Source: Streptomyces cellostaticus
GTDB lineage: Bacteria > Actinomycetota > Actinomycetes > Streptomycetales > Streptomycetaceae
Reading direction: 5' to 3'
Assembly: GCF_001513965.1 (NCBI RefSeq)
Contig: NZ_KQ948016.1
Location: 585,266 to 649,265, forward strand
Length of the DNA stretch: 64,000 bases
Position numbers and translations under genes: made by a program. The notes under the pieces were generated by a model. The model was not told the DNA's origin, searched no databases, and saw only the letters and a list, made by a program, of their open reading frames with translations. Positions 32,812 through 41,265 of the stretch are shown piece by piece (position 1 is the stretch's first letter; each line of letters begins with the position of its first letter).

Positions 32812-33459
32812 ATGGACTCCTTCTCGGCCCTCATCCGCACCGCGTCCCACGAGCAGCACATGGAGGCGGAGACCTCGACGTTCATGAGCGACCTGCTCGG
32901 CGGCCGGCTGGGCGTGGCCGCGTACGCGCGGTACACCGAGCAACTGTGGTTCGTCTACGAGGCGCTGGAGAGCACGGCCGGACGGCTGGCCGCGGATCCG
33001 GTGGCCGGGCCGTTCCTCCGGCCGGAGCTGCTGCGGCTGCCCGCGCTGGAGCGGGACCTGGCGCATCTGCGGGGCGCCGGCTGGCGGCCGGGCCTGACCG
33101 CGCTGCCCGCGACCCGGGCGTACGCGGACCGGATCCGGCAGTGCGCCGAGCGCTGGCCCGGCGGTTATGTCGCCCACCACTACACCCGCTACCTCGGCGA
33201 TCTCTCCGGCGGGCAGATCATCCGGGACAGGGCGGAGAAGACGTGGGGCTTCGCCAGGAAGGGCGACGGGGTCCGCTTCTACGTCTTCGAGGAGATCCCC
33301 AACCCCGCCGCGTTCAAGCGGGGCTACCGCGAACTGCTGGACGGGGTCGCCGCCGACGATCTGGAGAAGCAGCGGATCGTGACGGAGTGCAAGGCGGCGT
33401 TCGCCCTGAACACCGGGGTCTTCCGGGCCCTGGGCGAGGAGTTCCCGCTGTCCGCCTGA
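32812..33459 (+). CDS. hmuO: Biliverdin-producing heme oxygenase
   Basis: 215 residues, all helical. The proximal heme ligand is the His in TASHEQHMEAETSTFMSDLL; the distal helix shows YTRYLGDLSGGQIIRDRAEK with the flexible GDLSGG. RFYVFEEIPNPAAFKRGYRE completes the family pattern. It cleaves heme to biliverdin, CO and Fe2+, freeing iron in the cytosol. This complements the efe system 2.6 kb downstream. Driven from its own promoter with a palindrome. Confidence 0.95.
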   Translation: MDSFSALIRTASHEQHMEAETSTFMSDLLGGRLGVAAYARYTEQLWFVYEALESTAGRLAADPVAGPFLRPELLRLPALERDLAHLRGAGWRPGLTALPATRAYADRIRQCAERWPGGYVAHHYTRYLGDLSGGQIIRDRAEKTWGFARKGDGVRFYVFEEIPNPAAFKRGYRELLDGVAADDLEKQRIVTECKAAFALNTGVFRALGEEFPLSA

Positions 33460-33521
33460 CCCTCACCGGGCGAGGCGGGTGGCGTTGCGGAAGCGGGACA
33501 GCCACCGGGGCCGGCCGAGGG

Positions 33522-34166
33522 TCAGCGTTCCAGGAAGACCCGGCCGCCGACCTCCACCCAGCCGTGCGGCTGCGGTGCGGTCAGGATCTGGGAGCCCCTG
33601 CCCTGCGTGATGTTCAGGGCGCGGCCCAGCCGGTCGGTGAGCAGCAGGGCCGCCGCGCCCGTCGCCTCGTCCTCCTCGATGCCGTCGTCGCGGCCGGGGA
33701 AGGCGCGGGCGCGGATCCGGCCGGCCGCCTCGTCCTCCCAGGCCCAGGCGTAGATCCACTCCCCGGGCGGGGGCACGGGCAGGGCGTCGACCTCGGCGGC
33801 GGTGGGGTACTGGCGCAGGGTGCGCGGCGGGGCCCACTGCGCACGCGCCTCGATCCAGCTGAACTCGCCGTCCAGGCGGGCCCCGACCACCCCGGCGGGC
33901 GTGACCAGTTCGGGCACGTCCAGCAGCCAGGCCGTGCCGACGCAGGGGTGACCGGCGAAGGGCAGGCGCAGGGTGGGCGTGTAGATGTCGATCACCCCGC
34001 GCTCGGGATCGTCCACGAACACGGTCTCGCTGAAGCCGAGTTTCGCGGCCAGCGCCTGCCGGTCGCTCCGCTCGGGCATCACCGAGCCGTCGCGGACGAC
34101 GCCGAGTTCGTTGCCGTAGCCGCCGTTCGGTCCGCAGAAGACACGGAGTACGTCGTAGTCAGTCAC
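33522..34166 (-). CDS. PhzF-family isomerase-like protein
   Basis: 214 residues, shorter than the usual 260-300. It keeps the family's key blocks: GYGNELGVVRDG, KLGFSETVFVDDP (active-site Glu), RLPFAGHPCVGTAWLL and IEEDEATGAAALLLTDRLG, then TQGRGSQILTAP. Relatives catalyse proton shifts (phenazine synthesis) or are uncharacterised; no phenazine genes are near. It overlaps the end of the upstream gene by 8 bp, so the two are co-translated. Confidence 0.88.
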   Translation of the reverse strand: MTDYDVLRVFCGPNGGYGNELGVVRDGSVMPERSDRQALAAKLGFSETVFVDDPERGVIDIYTPTLRLPFAGHPCVGTAWLLDVPELVTPAGVVGARLDGEFSWIEARAQWAPPRTLRQYPTAAEVDALPVPPPGEWIYAWAWEDEAAGRIRARAFPGRDDGIEEDEATGAAALLLTDRLGRALNITQGRGSQILTAPQPHGWVEVGGRVFLER

Positions 34167-35055
34167 TTGGGAATTGAAACATCGCCGCGCCGGCCAGCGC
34201 GTCCCAGGCGGGGGCGCCGCCGGGGAGCGGCCAGGAGCGAATGTCCGACGGGTCGTACGAGAGGCCGGCCATGACGTCGCCGTAGTTCTGCTCCATGGCC
34301 GCCCGCTGCCGTGAAGTCGCGGGGGTGGCGGGGCGTGCCGTCAGCCGTTCCATGTGGTGCCGGTGGCCTTCGGTGACGGCTTCGGCGTCGCGGCGCCAGA
34401 GTTCTTCGTCGCACACCCGGGTGAGGACGACGCACTGCGGGGTGCGCCCCTCCGCGAGTGCGGCCACTGCGCGGTCGTGGCCGTCGAGGATGAGCCAGCC
34501 GTCGAGGAAGGGCACCCACCACACCAGGACGGGCGCGAGCGTGCCCTCGCGGACGTGCTTGCGGTACGCCTTCACGCGCCCGGCGTCCGGCGGCGAGAGC
34601 GGGCGCAGCGGTACGACGCCGTGCCAGCCGCCGCCGCAGTACAGCTCCAGGCGGCCGCCCGGCCACTCCCGCAGGAAGTCCTCGGTCCAGATGCCGGGCT
34701 GGAACGTGGTGCGCAGGGACAGCTCCCAGCGCCCGTCGTGCAGCGGAGTTCCGTCTGCCTCGTCGAGCCAACGCGCGTACTGATGCGGCCAGTTGACGGA
34801 CGACCGCAGCATGGCCGCGCTCAGGGGCGGCAACGGTGAGCGATGGCCGTCGAGGCGGTGCACATACAGGTCGGGGCAGCAGGGGCCGCCCACCGGCCGG
34901 CCGAGCAACAGCGGCCGTTCCTCCTGCCGCAGCAGCAGTCGGCCACCGTCCGCCCGCTCGAAGCGCAGCGGGGCGGGACCCGGGCGGTCCCGGACGTCCA
35001 GGACCAGGCGGTGCGGCCCGAGCAGTTCCCTGGGTGCGCTGGTCATGCGGGACAT
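34159..35055 (-). CDS. Hypothetical protein (ParB/sulfiredoxin-like fragment possible)
   Basis: 298 residues (ATG 35055; ATG 35046 also possible, no clear SD for either). A distinctive block WWVPFLDGWLILDGHDRAVAALAEGRTPQC resembles ParB-type 'DGHHR' nucleotide-binding loops, which is suggestive only. Other features: RLLLRQEERPLLLGRP, CCPDLYVHRLDGHRSP, WPGGRLELYCGGGWHGVVPL. No signal or membrane segment. Its stop overlaps the PhzF-like start. Confidence 0.7.
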   Translation of the reverse strand: MSRMTSAPRELLGPHRLVLDVRDRPGPAPLRFERADGGRLLLRQEERPLLLGRPVGGPCCPDLYVHRLDGHRSPLPPLSAAMLRSSVNWPHQYARWLDEADGTPLHDGRWELSLRTTFQPGIWTEDFLREWPGGRLELYCGGGWHGVVPLRPLSPPDAGRVKAYRKHVREGTLAPVLVWWVPFLDGWLILDGHDRAVAALAEGRTPQCVVLTRVCDEELWRRDAEAVTEGHRHHMERLTARPATPATSRQRAAMEQNYGDVMAGLSYDPSDIRSWPLPGGAPAWDALAGAAMFQFPSD

Positions 35056-35415
35056 TGTCCGGGAGCTGCACCCTCACTCGGCAACGGGATTACGCCCCCG
35101 CACAGGGCGCACGCCGGTGACGCGGCGGTCGTGGTGCGGCACCACCTCGCGCTCGCCGCCGCCTGCGCGCACCGGGCCGCGCTCCTGTGCGCCGGTCATG
35201 TCGCGGCCGACGGCCCACCGGCCGCGGCCCTCCACCGACCTGCGCCCCTTGACCTTCCCTTTACCACCTCTTGGGGTCTGATTTGAGCCGTCGAGATCAA
35301 GCCGTGCCTGTGAGATTTCCGTGAGAGCTGAATCGCGACCCGGACGGGTATGGGTGAGGTAAGCCTCATGTAAGTTAGGCCAGCCTCACCGAACCGTCTC
35401 CCGCTTGGAGCCTGC
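35056..35415. other. Intergenic region upstream of efeO
   Basis: 360 bp between divergent genes. The left two-thirds show only GC-driven frames without coding character. The right end holds the iron-box region (35355-35388). I see no RNA gene. Confidence 0.5.
35355..35388 (+). promoter_or_regulatory. Iron box(es) of the efe operon
   Basis: GTAAGTTAGGCCAGCCTCA (35370-35388) matches most of the streptomycete DmdR/IdeR iron-box consensus (TTAGGTTAGGCTNACCTAA). Directly before it, TGAGGTAAGCCTCA (35355-35368) is a second, shorter dyad. Together they end 27 bp before the efeO start and overlap a TAAGTT -10-like hexamer. Iron-loaded DmdR1 would repress the operon. Confidence 0.75.
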
Positions 35416-36552
35416 ATGCGAGCCGTCCGACGTACCGTCACCGCCGCCGCCACCGTGGCCGCTCTGACCGCCATCACGGCCTGCACGGCGAAGAGCGATG
35501 CCAAGGACGGCGACGCCATCCAGGTGACCGCCGCCGACTCGAAGTGCGAGACGTCCACCAAGTCGGTTCCGGCCGGCCACGTCACGCTGAAGATCGAGAA
35601 CAAGGGTTCGAAGGCCACCGAGGTCGAGATCGTGTTCCCGGACGACCGGATCGTCTCCGAGAAGGAGAACATCGGGCCGGGTACGAAGTACACGCTGACC
35701 GCCGAGGTGAAGGCTGGTTCGTACGAGATCGCCTGCCGTCCTGGCATGAAGGGCCACGGCGTGCGACAGAAGCTCACCGTCACCGGCTCCGGCAAGGTCG
35801 CCCAGCGCGACCCGCGGCTGGACAAGGCCGTCGCCGACTACCGCGAGTACGCCCAGGAGCAGGCCGACGCCACGCTGCCGCTCGTCGAGACCTTCGTGAA
35901 GGCGGTCAAGGACGGCGACATGGAGGCCGCCAAGAAGGCGTACGCCCCCTCGCGCCTCGGCTGGGAGCGCACCGAGCCGATCGCCGAGTCCTTCGGTGAC
36001 ATCGACCCCAAGACCGACACGCGCGCCGACGGCCTGGTGGCCGGGCAGAAGTGGACCGGCTGGCACCGCCTGGAGAAGGCCCTCTGGGAGGACAAGAAGG
36101 TCGGTGACGAGGAGAAGACCCTCGCCGACCAGCTGGTGACCGACCTGAAGGACTGGCAGAAGCGGGTCGGCAAGGCCGAGATCACCCCGACCTCCATGGC
36201 CAACGGTGCCAAGGAGCTGCTGGACGAGGTCGCCACCGGCAAGGTCACCGGCGAGGAGGACCGCTACTCGCACACCGACCTGTCCGACTTCAAGGGCAAC
36301 GTCGAGGGCGCGCAGAAGGCGTACGAGCTGCTGAAGCCGGTCGCGTCGAAGAACGACTCCGCGCTGACCACCGAGCTGGACAAGCAGTTCGCCGGGCTGA
36401 ACACGCTGCTCGACAAGTACCGCTCCGACAAGAACTCGTACGACTTCATCTCGTACGACAAGGTCACCAAGGGCCAGCGCAAGGAGCTGTCGGACGCGGT
36501 CAACGCCCTCGCGGAGCCGCTGTCCAAGCTCGCCGCCGCGGTTGTGAAGTAG
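35416..36552 (+). CDS. efeO: Iron uptake lipoprotein EfeO (cupredoxin plus M75)
   Basis: 378 residues. A lipoprotein signal ends AITAC (Cys about 23). A cupredoxin-like domain follows (about 35-120: IQVTAADSKCETSTKSVPAG, GSYEIACRPGMKGHG), then the EfeO/imelysin-like M75 domain with WTGWHRLEKALWEDKK carrying the HxxE metal motif. It sits outside the membrane and delivers or oxidises iron for EfeU. Spacing to efeB is 9 bp with GGAG. Confidence 0.95.
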   Translation: MRAVRRTVTAAATVAALTAITACTAKSDAKDGDAIQVTAADSKCETSTKSVPAGHVTLKIENKGSKATEVEIVFPDDRIVSEKENIGPGTKYTLTAEVKAGSYEIACRPGMKGHGVRQKLTVTGSGKVAQRDPRLDKAVADYREYAQEQADATLPLVETFVKAVKDGDMEAAKKAYAPSRLGWERTEPIAESFGDIDPKTDTRADGLVAGQKWTGWHRLEKALWEDKKVGDEEKTLADQLVTDLKDWQKRVGKAEITPTSMANGAKELLDEVATGKVTGEEDRYSHTDLSDFKGNVEGAQKAYELLKPVASKNDSALTTELDKQFAGLNTLLDKYRSDKNSYDFISYDKVTKGQRKELSDAVNALAEPLSKLAAAVVK

Positions 36553-36561
36553 GAGACGGGC

Positions 36562-37815
36562 ATGACCGAGACCAAGGACAGCTCCTCCCCCTCCCGCCGC
36601 GCGCTGATCGGCTGGGGCGGCGCCGGGCTCGCGCTCGGTGCCGCCGCGGCCGGCGGTGCGGTGGCGGCGGCCAAGGCGGGCAACGACGTGGATCCGGCGG
36701 CCGCCGAGGCGGGCGGCGCGGTGGAGTTCCACGGCGCCCACCAGGCCGGCATCGCCACCGCCGTGCAGGACCGGCTGCACTTCGCCGCGTTCGACGTGAA
36801 GACGGACGACCGCGCCGAGTTCGTGCAGCTTCTGAAGGACTGGACGGCGGCCGCGCGCCGGATGACCGCCGGGAAGGCGGTCGGCGAGGGCGCGTACGGC
36901 GGGCTCGCCGAGGCGCCGCCGGACGACACCGGTGAGGCGCTGGGGCTGAAGCCCTCGCGGCTGACGCTCACCATCGGGTTCGGGCCGTCGTTCTTCGAGA
37001 AGTTCGGGCTGTCCGACAGGCGGCCGGAGGCGCTGGTCGACCTGCCCAAGTTCGCCGGCGACAACCTGGACCAGACGCGTACCGGCGGCGACCTGTGCAT
37101 CCAGGCCTGCGCGGACGACCCGCAGGTGGCCGTGCACGCCATCCGCAACCTGGCCCGCATCGGCTTCGGCAAGGTCGCCATCCGCTGGTCCCAGCTCGGC
37201 TTCGGCAAGACCTCGTCCACGACCCCGGACGCCCAGACGCCCCGCAACCTCATGGGGTTCAAGGACGGCACCCGCAACATCGCGGGCACCGAGACGGACC
37301 GGCTGAAGAAGTTCGTGTGGGTCGGCGACGGTGACGGCACGAAGTGGATGACCGGCGGGTCGTACCTCGTCGCCCGCCGCATCCGGATGAACATCGAGAC
37401 CTGGGACCGGACCTCGCTCCAGGAGCAGGAGGACGTGTTCGGCCGGGACAAGGGCGAGGGCGCCCCGGTCGGCAAGGCCAAGGAGCACGACAAGCCGTTC
37501 CTGAAGGCGATGAAGCCGGACGCGCATGTGCGCCTGGCGCACCCCGACTCCAACAGCGGGATCACGATCCTGCGCCGTGGCTACTCCTTCACGGACGGCA
37601 CGGACGGCCTCGGCCGCCTCGACGCGGGCCTGTTCTTCCTGGCCTACCAGCGTGACGTGCGCAAGGGGTTCATCCCGCTGCAGCGGCAGCTGTCGGCGAA
37701 GGACGCGCTCAACGAGTACATCCAGCACGTGGGTTCGGCGGTCTTCGCGGTGCCGCCCGGCGTCCGGGACAAGGACGACTGGTGGGGCCGGACGCTGTTC
37801 TCGAAGGAGGCGTAG
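36562..37815 (+). CDS. efeB: Deferrochelatase/peroxidase EfeB (DyP type)
   Basis: 417 residues with a Tat signal SRRALIGWGGAGLALGAAA. DyP signature GFKDGTRNIAGTE (distal Asp, GxxDG), proximal heme His in VRLAHPDSNSGITILRRGYS, and the distal Arg in SYLVARRIRMNIETW. Exported folded with heme. Members are peroxidases; removal of iron from heme leaving protoporphyrin has been claimed for EfeB of enterics and debated. Followed by efeU after 3 bp. Confidence 0.95.
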   Translation: MTETKDSSSPSRRALIGWGGAGLALGAAAAGGAVAAAKAGNDVDPAAAEAGGAVEFHGAHQAGIATAVQDRLHFAAFDVKTDDRAEFVQLLKDWTAAARRMTAGKAVGEGAYGGLAEAPPDDTGEALGLKPSRLTLTIGFGPSFFEKFGLSDRRPEALVDLPKFAGDNLDQTRTGGDLCIQACADDPQVAVHAIRNLARIGFGKVAIRWSQLGFGKTSSTTPDAQTPRNLMGFKDGTRNIAGTETDRLKKFVWVGDGDGTKWMTGGSYLVARRIRMNIETWDRTSLQEQEDVFGRDKGEGAPVGKAKEHDKPFLKAMKPDAHVRLAHPDSNSGITILRRGYSFTDGTDGLGRLDAGLFFLAYQRDVRKGFIPLQRQLSAKDALNEYIQHVGSAVFAVPPGVRDKDDWWGRTLFSKEA

Positions 37816-37818
37816 CCC

Positions 37819-38691
37819 GTGTTCTCCAACTACCTGATCGGCCTGCGCGAGGGTCTGGAGGCGTCGCTCGTCGTCTGCATCCTGATCGCCTACCTGGTCA
37901 AGACGGACCGCAGGGACGCCCTGAAGCCGATCTGGATCGGCATCGGCATCGCGGTCGCCATCGCCATGGGCTTCGGCTGCGCGCTCGAGTTCGGCTCGCA
38001 GGAGCTGACGTTCGAGGCGCAGGAGGCGCTCGGCGGCTCCCTGTCGGTCATCGCGGTCGGCCTGGTGACCTGGATGGTGTTCTGGATGCGGCGCACCGCC
38101 CGGCACCTGAGGTCGGAGCTGCACGGCAAGCTGGACGCGGCCCTGGCGATGGGCACGGGCGCGCTGGTGGCCACGGCGTTCCTGGCCGTGGGCCGGGAGG
38201 GCCTGGAGACCGCCCTGTTCGTGTGGGCCTCGGTGCACGCGGCGAGCGACGGCACCCCGCGCCCGCTGATCGGCGTGGCGCTGGGCCTCGCCACGGCCGT
38301 CTTCCTCGGCTGGCTGTTCTACCGGGGCGCCCTGAAGATCAACCTGGCCAAGTTCTTCACCTGGACCGGCGGCATGCTGGTCGTGGTCGCGGCGGGCGTC
38401 CTCGCGTACGGCTTCCACGACCTGCAGGAGGCCAACTGGATCCCGGGCATCCGGAAGCTGGCCTTCGACATCAGCGACACGATCGAGCCGGACAGCTGGT
38501 ACGGCACGCTGCTGAAGGGCGTGTTCAACTTCCAGCCCGACCCGACCGTGGTCCAGGTCACGGTGTGGCTGCTGTACCTGATCCCGACACTCGCGATCTT
38601 CCTCGCCCCGGTAGGGTTCGCCTCCGGGAAGGGGAAGGTGAAGGCACCTCATGACCAGGGAACGCAGCCGTCGAAGGCTCCGCAGGCGTGA
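37819..38691 (+). CDS. efeU: Iron permease EfeU (FTR1 family)
   Basis: 290 residues, seven hydrophobic segments, from GTG 37819. Both REGLE iron-binding motifs are present: GLREGLEASLVVCIL and VGREGLETALFVWAS. A Lys-rich cytoplasmic tail (SGKGKVKAPHDQGTQPSK) ends it. Moves oxidised iron through the membrane, receiving it from EfeO/EfeB. The tail overlaps the next gene by 41 bp. Confidence 0.95.
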   Translation: MFSNYLIGLREGLEASLVVCILIAYLVKTDRRDALKPIWIGIGIAVAIAMGFGCALEFGSQELTFEAQEALGGSLSVIAVGLVTWMVFWMRRTARHLRSELHGKLDAALAMGTGALVATAFLAVGREGLETALFVWASVHAASDGTPRPLIGVALGLATAVFLGWLFYRGALKINLAKFFTWTGGMLVVVAAGVLAYGFHDLQEANWIPGIRKLAFDISDTIEPDSWYGTLLKGVFNFQPDPTVVQVTVWLLYLIPTLAIFLAPVGFASGKGKVKAPHDQGTQPSKAPQA

Positions 38692-39643
38692 CCGCAACGC
38701 GCTCATAGCGGCCTCGCTGACCGCTTTGTCGTTGACCGCGAGCGGATGTGTGGTGGTGCACGGGGAGCGCGAGATGCTCCCCGCCACCACCCGCGCCGAG
38801 GCCGCCAAGGCCCTCACACAGTTCACGGACGCGTACAACAAGGCCGACAAGGCCTACGACAGCTCCCTGGACGCGGACTACGTCACCGGCGCCCTCGCCG
38901 ACATCGACTCCGCCCGGCTGAAGGCCGGGCACGCCAACAACCCCGGCGGCAACGCGAACCACGCCCCGCTGAAGCTGACGGACGCGAAGTTCACCATCCT
39001 CAAGAAGGCCGGCTGGCCCCGCTGGTTCGTCGCCGACGCCAAGGGCAACCTGGGCGGCAACTTCCGCTGGCTGCTGGTGTTCACCCGCAACGACCTGGGC
39101 GGGCCGTGGCAGGTGGCATATCTGACGCTGGTCGCGCCCGGTGCCGTACCGGAGTTCAAGAAGGACGCGGACGGATTCGCCGAGGCCGTGCCCACCGGCT
39201 CCGCACAACTGGCCGTGCGGCCCGCCGACCTGAGCAAGGACTACGCGGCCTATCTGAAGCGCGGCGGGAAGTCCTTCGCGGACGGCCGCGACACCAGCGG
39301 CTGGCGCGCGGACCGCGAGAAGGAGCGGAAGAAGCCGGGCCTGGTGCGGCAGTACATCGACCAGCCGCTGACCCGCGGCGACTATGCGCCGCTCGCGCTG
39401 CGCACGGCGGACGGCGGAGCGCTGGTGTTCTTCACGACGCACCACTACGAGAAGCGGACCGCGGCCCCGGGCACCACGGTGCCGATCCCGAACAAGGACG
39501 TGCAGGCCCTGACCAAGGGCGAGGTCAAGCAGTCGCTGACGCTGGAGTTCATCTCCAACGAGGTCGCCCTGGACCCGGCCGCGAGCGGCCCGGTGTCGGT
39601 GCTGGGACGGGTACAGGGCCTGACGGCGGCGCAGGGCGCGTAG
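38651..39643 (+). CDS. Lipoprotein encoded at the end of the efe operon
   Basis: 330 residues. A long basic N-region (TRERSRRRLRRRDRNAL) leads to a signal ending LTASGC, lipid on Cys about 33. The rest is an extracellular two-part fold with LTQFTDAYNKADKAYDSSLD, WPRWFVADAKGNLGGNFRWL and GALVFFTTHHYEKRT. No family function known. Its 41-bp overlap with efeU suggests translational coupling and possibly an accessory role in iron uptake, which is inference. Confidence 0.75.
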   Translation: MTRERSRRRLRRRDRNALIAASLTALSLTASGCVVVHGEREMLPATTRAEAAKALTQFTDAYNKADKAYDSSLDADYVTGALADIDSARLKAGHANNPGGNANHAPLKLTDAKFTILKKAGWPRWFVADAKGNLGGNFRWLLVFTRNDLGGPWQVAYLTLVAPGAVPEFKKDADGFAEAVPTGSAQLAVRPADLSKDYAAYLKRGGKSFADGRDTSGWRADREKERKKPGLVRQYIDQPLTRGDYAPLALRTADGGALVFFTTHHYEKRTAAPGTTVPIPNKDVQALTKGEVKQSLTLEFISNEVALDPAASGPVSVLGRVQGLTAAQGA

Positions 39644-39655
39644 GCCCGGGCGTCC

Positions 39656-40390
39656 TCAGTGTCGCAGGGGCCAGGCCGTGCCCGCGGGCTCGGTGCCGGC
39701 GTGGCGGGCGCAGGCGTCCGTGAGCACCTCCAGCAGGGTCAGCGGGTCGGGCAGCGCATGCTCCGGGCCGCGCACCCAGCGCACCTGCTGGTCGTCGTCG
39801 CCGGGCAGCCGGGCGGGCGGTACGAGGACGTAGGAGCCGCGGCAGTGCCAGCGCAGCCCCGGGTGCTCGTCCATGGTCTCGGGGTGGCAGTCCAGCTCGC
39901 AGGGCCACCACTCGTCCTCGTCCTCGGGGGTGCCCCGGGTGAGGGTGAAGAACAGCATGCGGCCGTCGTCGCTCTCGGTGACCGGCCCGACCTCGACACC
40001 GGCGCCGAGCAGCCGCTCCAGCGCCTCCCGGCCGGCCTGAACGGGCACGTCCAGGACGTCGTGCACCATGCCGGTGGCGGTGATGAAGTTCGCCTCCGGC
40101 TGGTGCCGGGCCCAGCGCTCGATCTGCCCGCGGTCGGTCGTGGACTGCGTCTGCCAGGCGAACGACACCGGGTGCCGGGCCGGGGTGGGACAGCCCACGC
40201 GGTCGCAGGAACAGCGGTAGCCGGGGGCGGGGTGCGCGGCGGGGGCCAGCGGCAGTCCCGCTGCGGCGGCGGCGAGCAGCAGGGCCTCACGGCCGCCGTC
40301 GTCGGCGGCGGCCTCCTTGGGGCGGCGTCCGAGCAGCCACTGGGAGAGTTTGCCCTGCCGGCCCGTCCGGCCGCCGAACCTCGCGCTCAT
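39656..40390 (-). CDS. Bifunctional primase/polymerase-domain protein
   Basis: 244 residues resembling the N-terminal prim-pol domain: LLLAAAAAGLPLAPAAHPAP, YRCSCDRVGCPTPARHPVSF (zinc-like Cys cluster), IERWARHQPEANFITATGMV and HDVLDVPVQAGREALERLL. Stand-alone versions are common in Streptomyces chromosomes and uncharacterised. The catalytic DxD appears replaced by DVP, so polymerase activity is doubtful. Convergent to the efe operon with 12 bp between stops. Confidence 0.75.
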   Translation of the reverse strand: MSARFGGRTGRQGKLSQWLLGRRPKEAAADDGGREALLLAAAAAGLPLAPAAHPAPGYRCSCDRVGCPTPARHPVSFAWQTQSTTDRGQIERWARHQPEANFITATGMVHDVLDVPVQAGREALERLLGAGVEVGPVTESDDGRMLFFTLTRGTPEDEDEWWPCELDCHPETMDEHPGLRWHCRGSYVLVPPARLPGDDDQQVRWVRGPEHALPDPLTLLEVLTDACARHAGTEPAGTAWPLRH

Positions 40391-40485
40391 CTATCGCCTC
40401 GCCTCGCTGTGGTGCGGACAGCATGCCTCATCGTCCCATCTTCCTGGACGCCGGGGGCCCATACCCCGGACCTGGAGAAACCGGA

Positions 40486-40606
40486 CCAGGGCCTGTCCGG
40501 CGGATCAGGCCGGCTCCAGGCGGCGGCGCCTCATCAGCACAGGTGAGCGGGGTCTGGTGCATGCCAGACCCCGCGATTCCGGCAGGATCCGCCGGACATG
40601 CCCTGG
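40486..40606. repeat. MITE-like 121-bp element with 21-bp terminal inverted repeats
   Basis: 40486-40506 (CCAGGGCCTGTCCGGCGGATC) and 40586-40606 are inverted copies with one mismatch. Between them sits a perfect 9-bp hairpin GGGGTCTGG-TGCATG-CCAGACCCC (40549-40572). The whole can fold into a three-way or cruciform shape. No target duplication is obvious. I recall the GGGCCTGTCCGGCGGATC word from other streptomycete intergenic regions. It separates two head-to-tail genes and may stop transcription. Confidence 0.6.
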
Positions 40607-40630
40607 ATACGCCTCACACCGGGAGCGGAG

Positions 40631-41245
40631 TCAGCGAGGGGCCAGGCCGTACAGGGCGTAGTCGACCAGGGTGTCCGTGTAGGCGTGGGAGACCGGGGCC
40701 GTGCGTTGGAGCCAGCGTTGGGTGAGGGGGGAGACGAAGAGTTCCAGGGCGATGCGTGGATCGGCGTCGGGGCGTACCGCGCCGGTGTCCTGGGCGGAGC
40801 GCAGCCGGTCGACGTACAGCTGGAGCTGGGGTTCGAGCAGCTTGGTGACGAACTCGCGGCCCAGTTGGTCGTTGACCAGGCCCTCGGCGGCCAGCGCGCG
40901 GGCGGGCGCCTCGAAGCGGGGGTCGAGGAGTTCGTCGACCGTGGCCCGCAGCACCGCCTTGAGGTCGGCGGCGAGATCGCCGGTGTCCGGGATCGCGTAC
41001 GGCTCCTGCCCCGCCGCCTGGGCGGCCTGCTCGCCGAGGTCCAGGAACGCCTCCAGCAGGACGTCCGCCTTCGACCCCCACCACCGGTAGATCGTCTGCT
41101 TGCCGACCCCGGCCCGGGCGGCGATCCCCTCGACGGTGGTCTTCGGGTATCCGACCTCGCCGACCAGGGCGAGGGCTGCGGCGTAGATCGCCCGGCGGGA
41201 CTTCTCGCTGCGCCGGGTGGTGTCGGGGGCGGGCTTCTTGACCAT
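40631..41245 (-). CDS. TetR-family regulator
   Basis: 204 residues: HTH TTVEGIAARAGVGKQTIYRWWGSKADVLLE preceded by RAIYAAALALVGEVGYPK. The C-terminal domain (TetR_C type: FVTKLLEPQLQLYVDRLRSA, LELFVSPLTQRWLQR) resembles regulators of efflux or lipid genes. It lies 20 bp downstream of the Rsm22-like gene in the same direction. Target unknown. Confidence 0.9.
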   Translation of the reverse strand: MVKKPAPDTTRRSEKSRRAIYAAALALVGEVGYPKTTVEGIAARAGVGKQTIYRWWGSKADVLLEAFLDLGEQAAQAAGQEPYAIPDTGDLAADLKAVLRATVDELLDPRFEAPARALAAEGLVNDQLGREFVTKLLEPQLQLYVDRLRSAQDTGAVRPDADPRIALELFVSPLTQRWLQRTAPVSHAYTDTLVDYALYGLAPR

Positions 41246-41265
41246 GGGTCGAAGCTAACAAGCCG

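Noticed and set aside
35056..35286. Ala/His-rich plus-strand frame before efeO
   Set aside because: No start site, composition typical of GC shadow frames, ends abruptly; not a gene.
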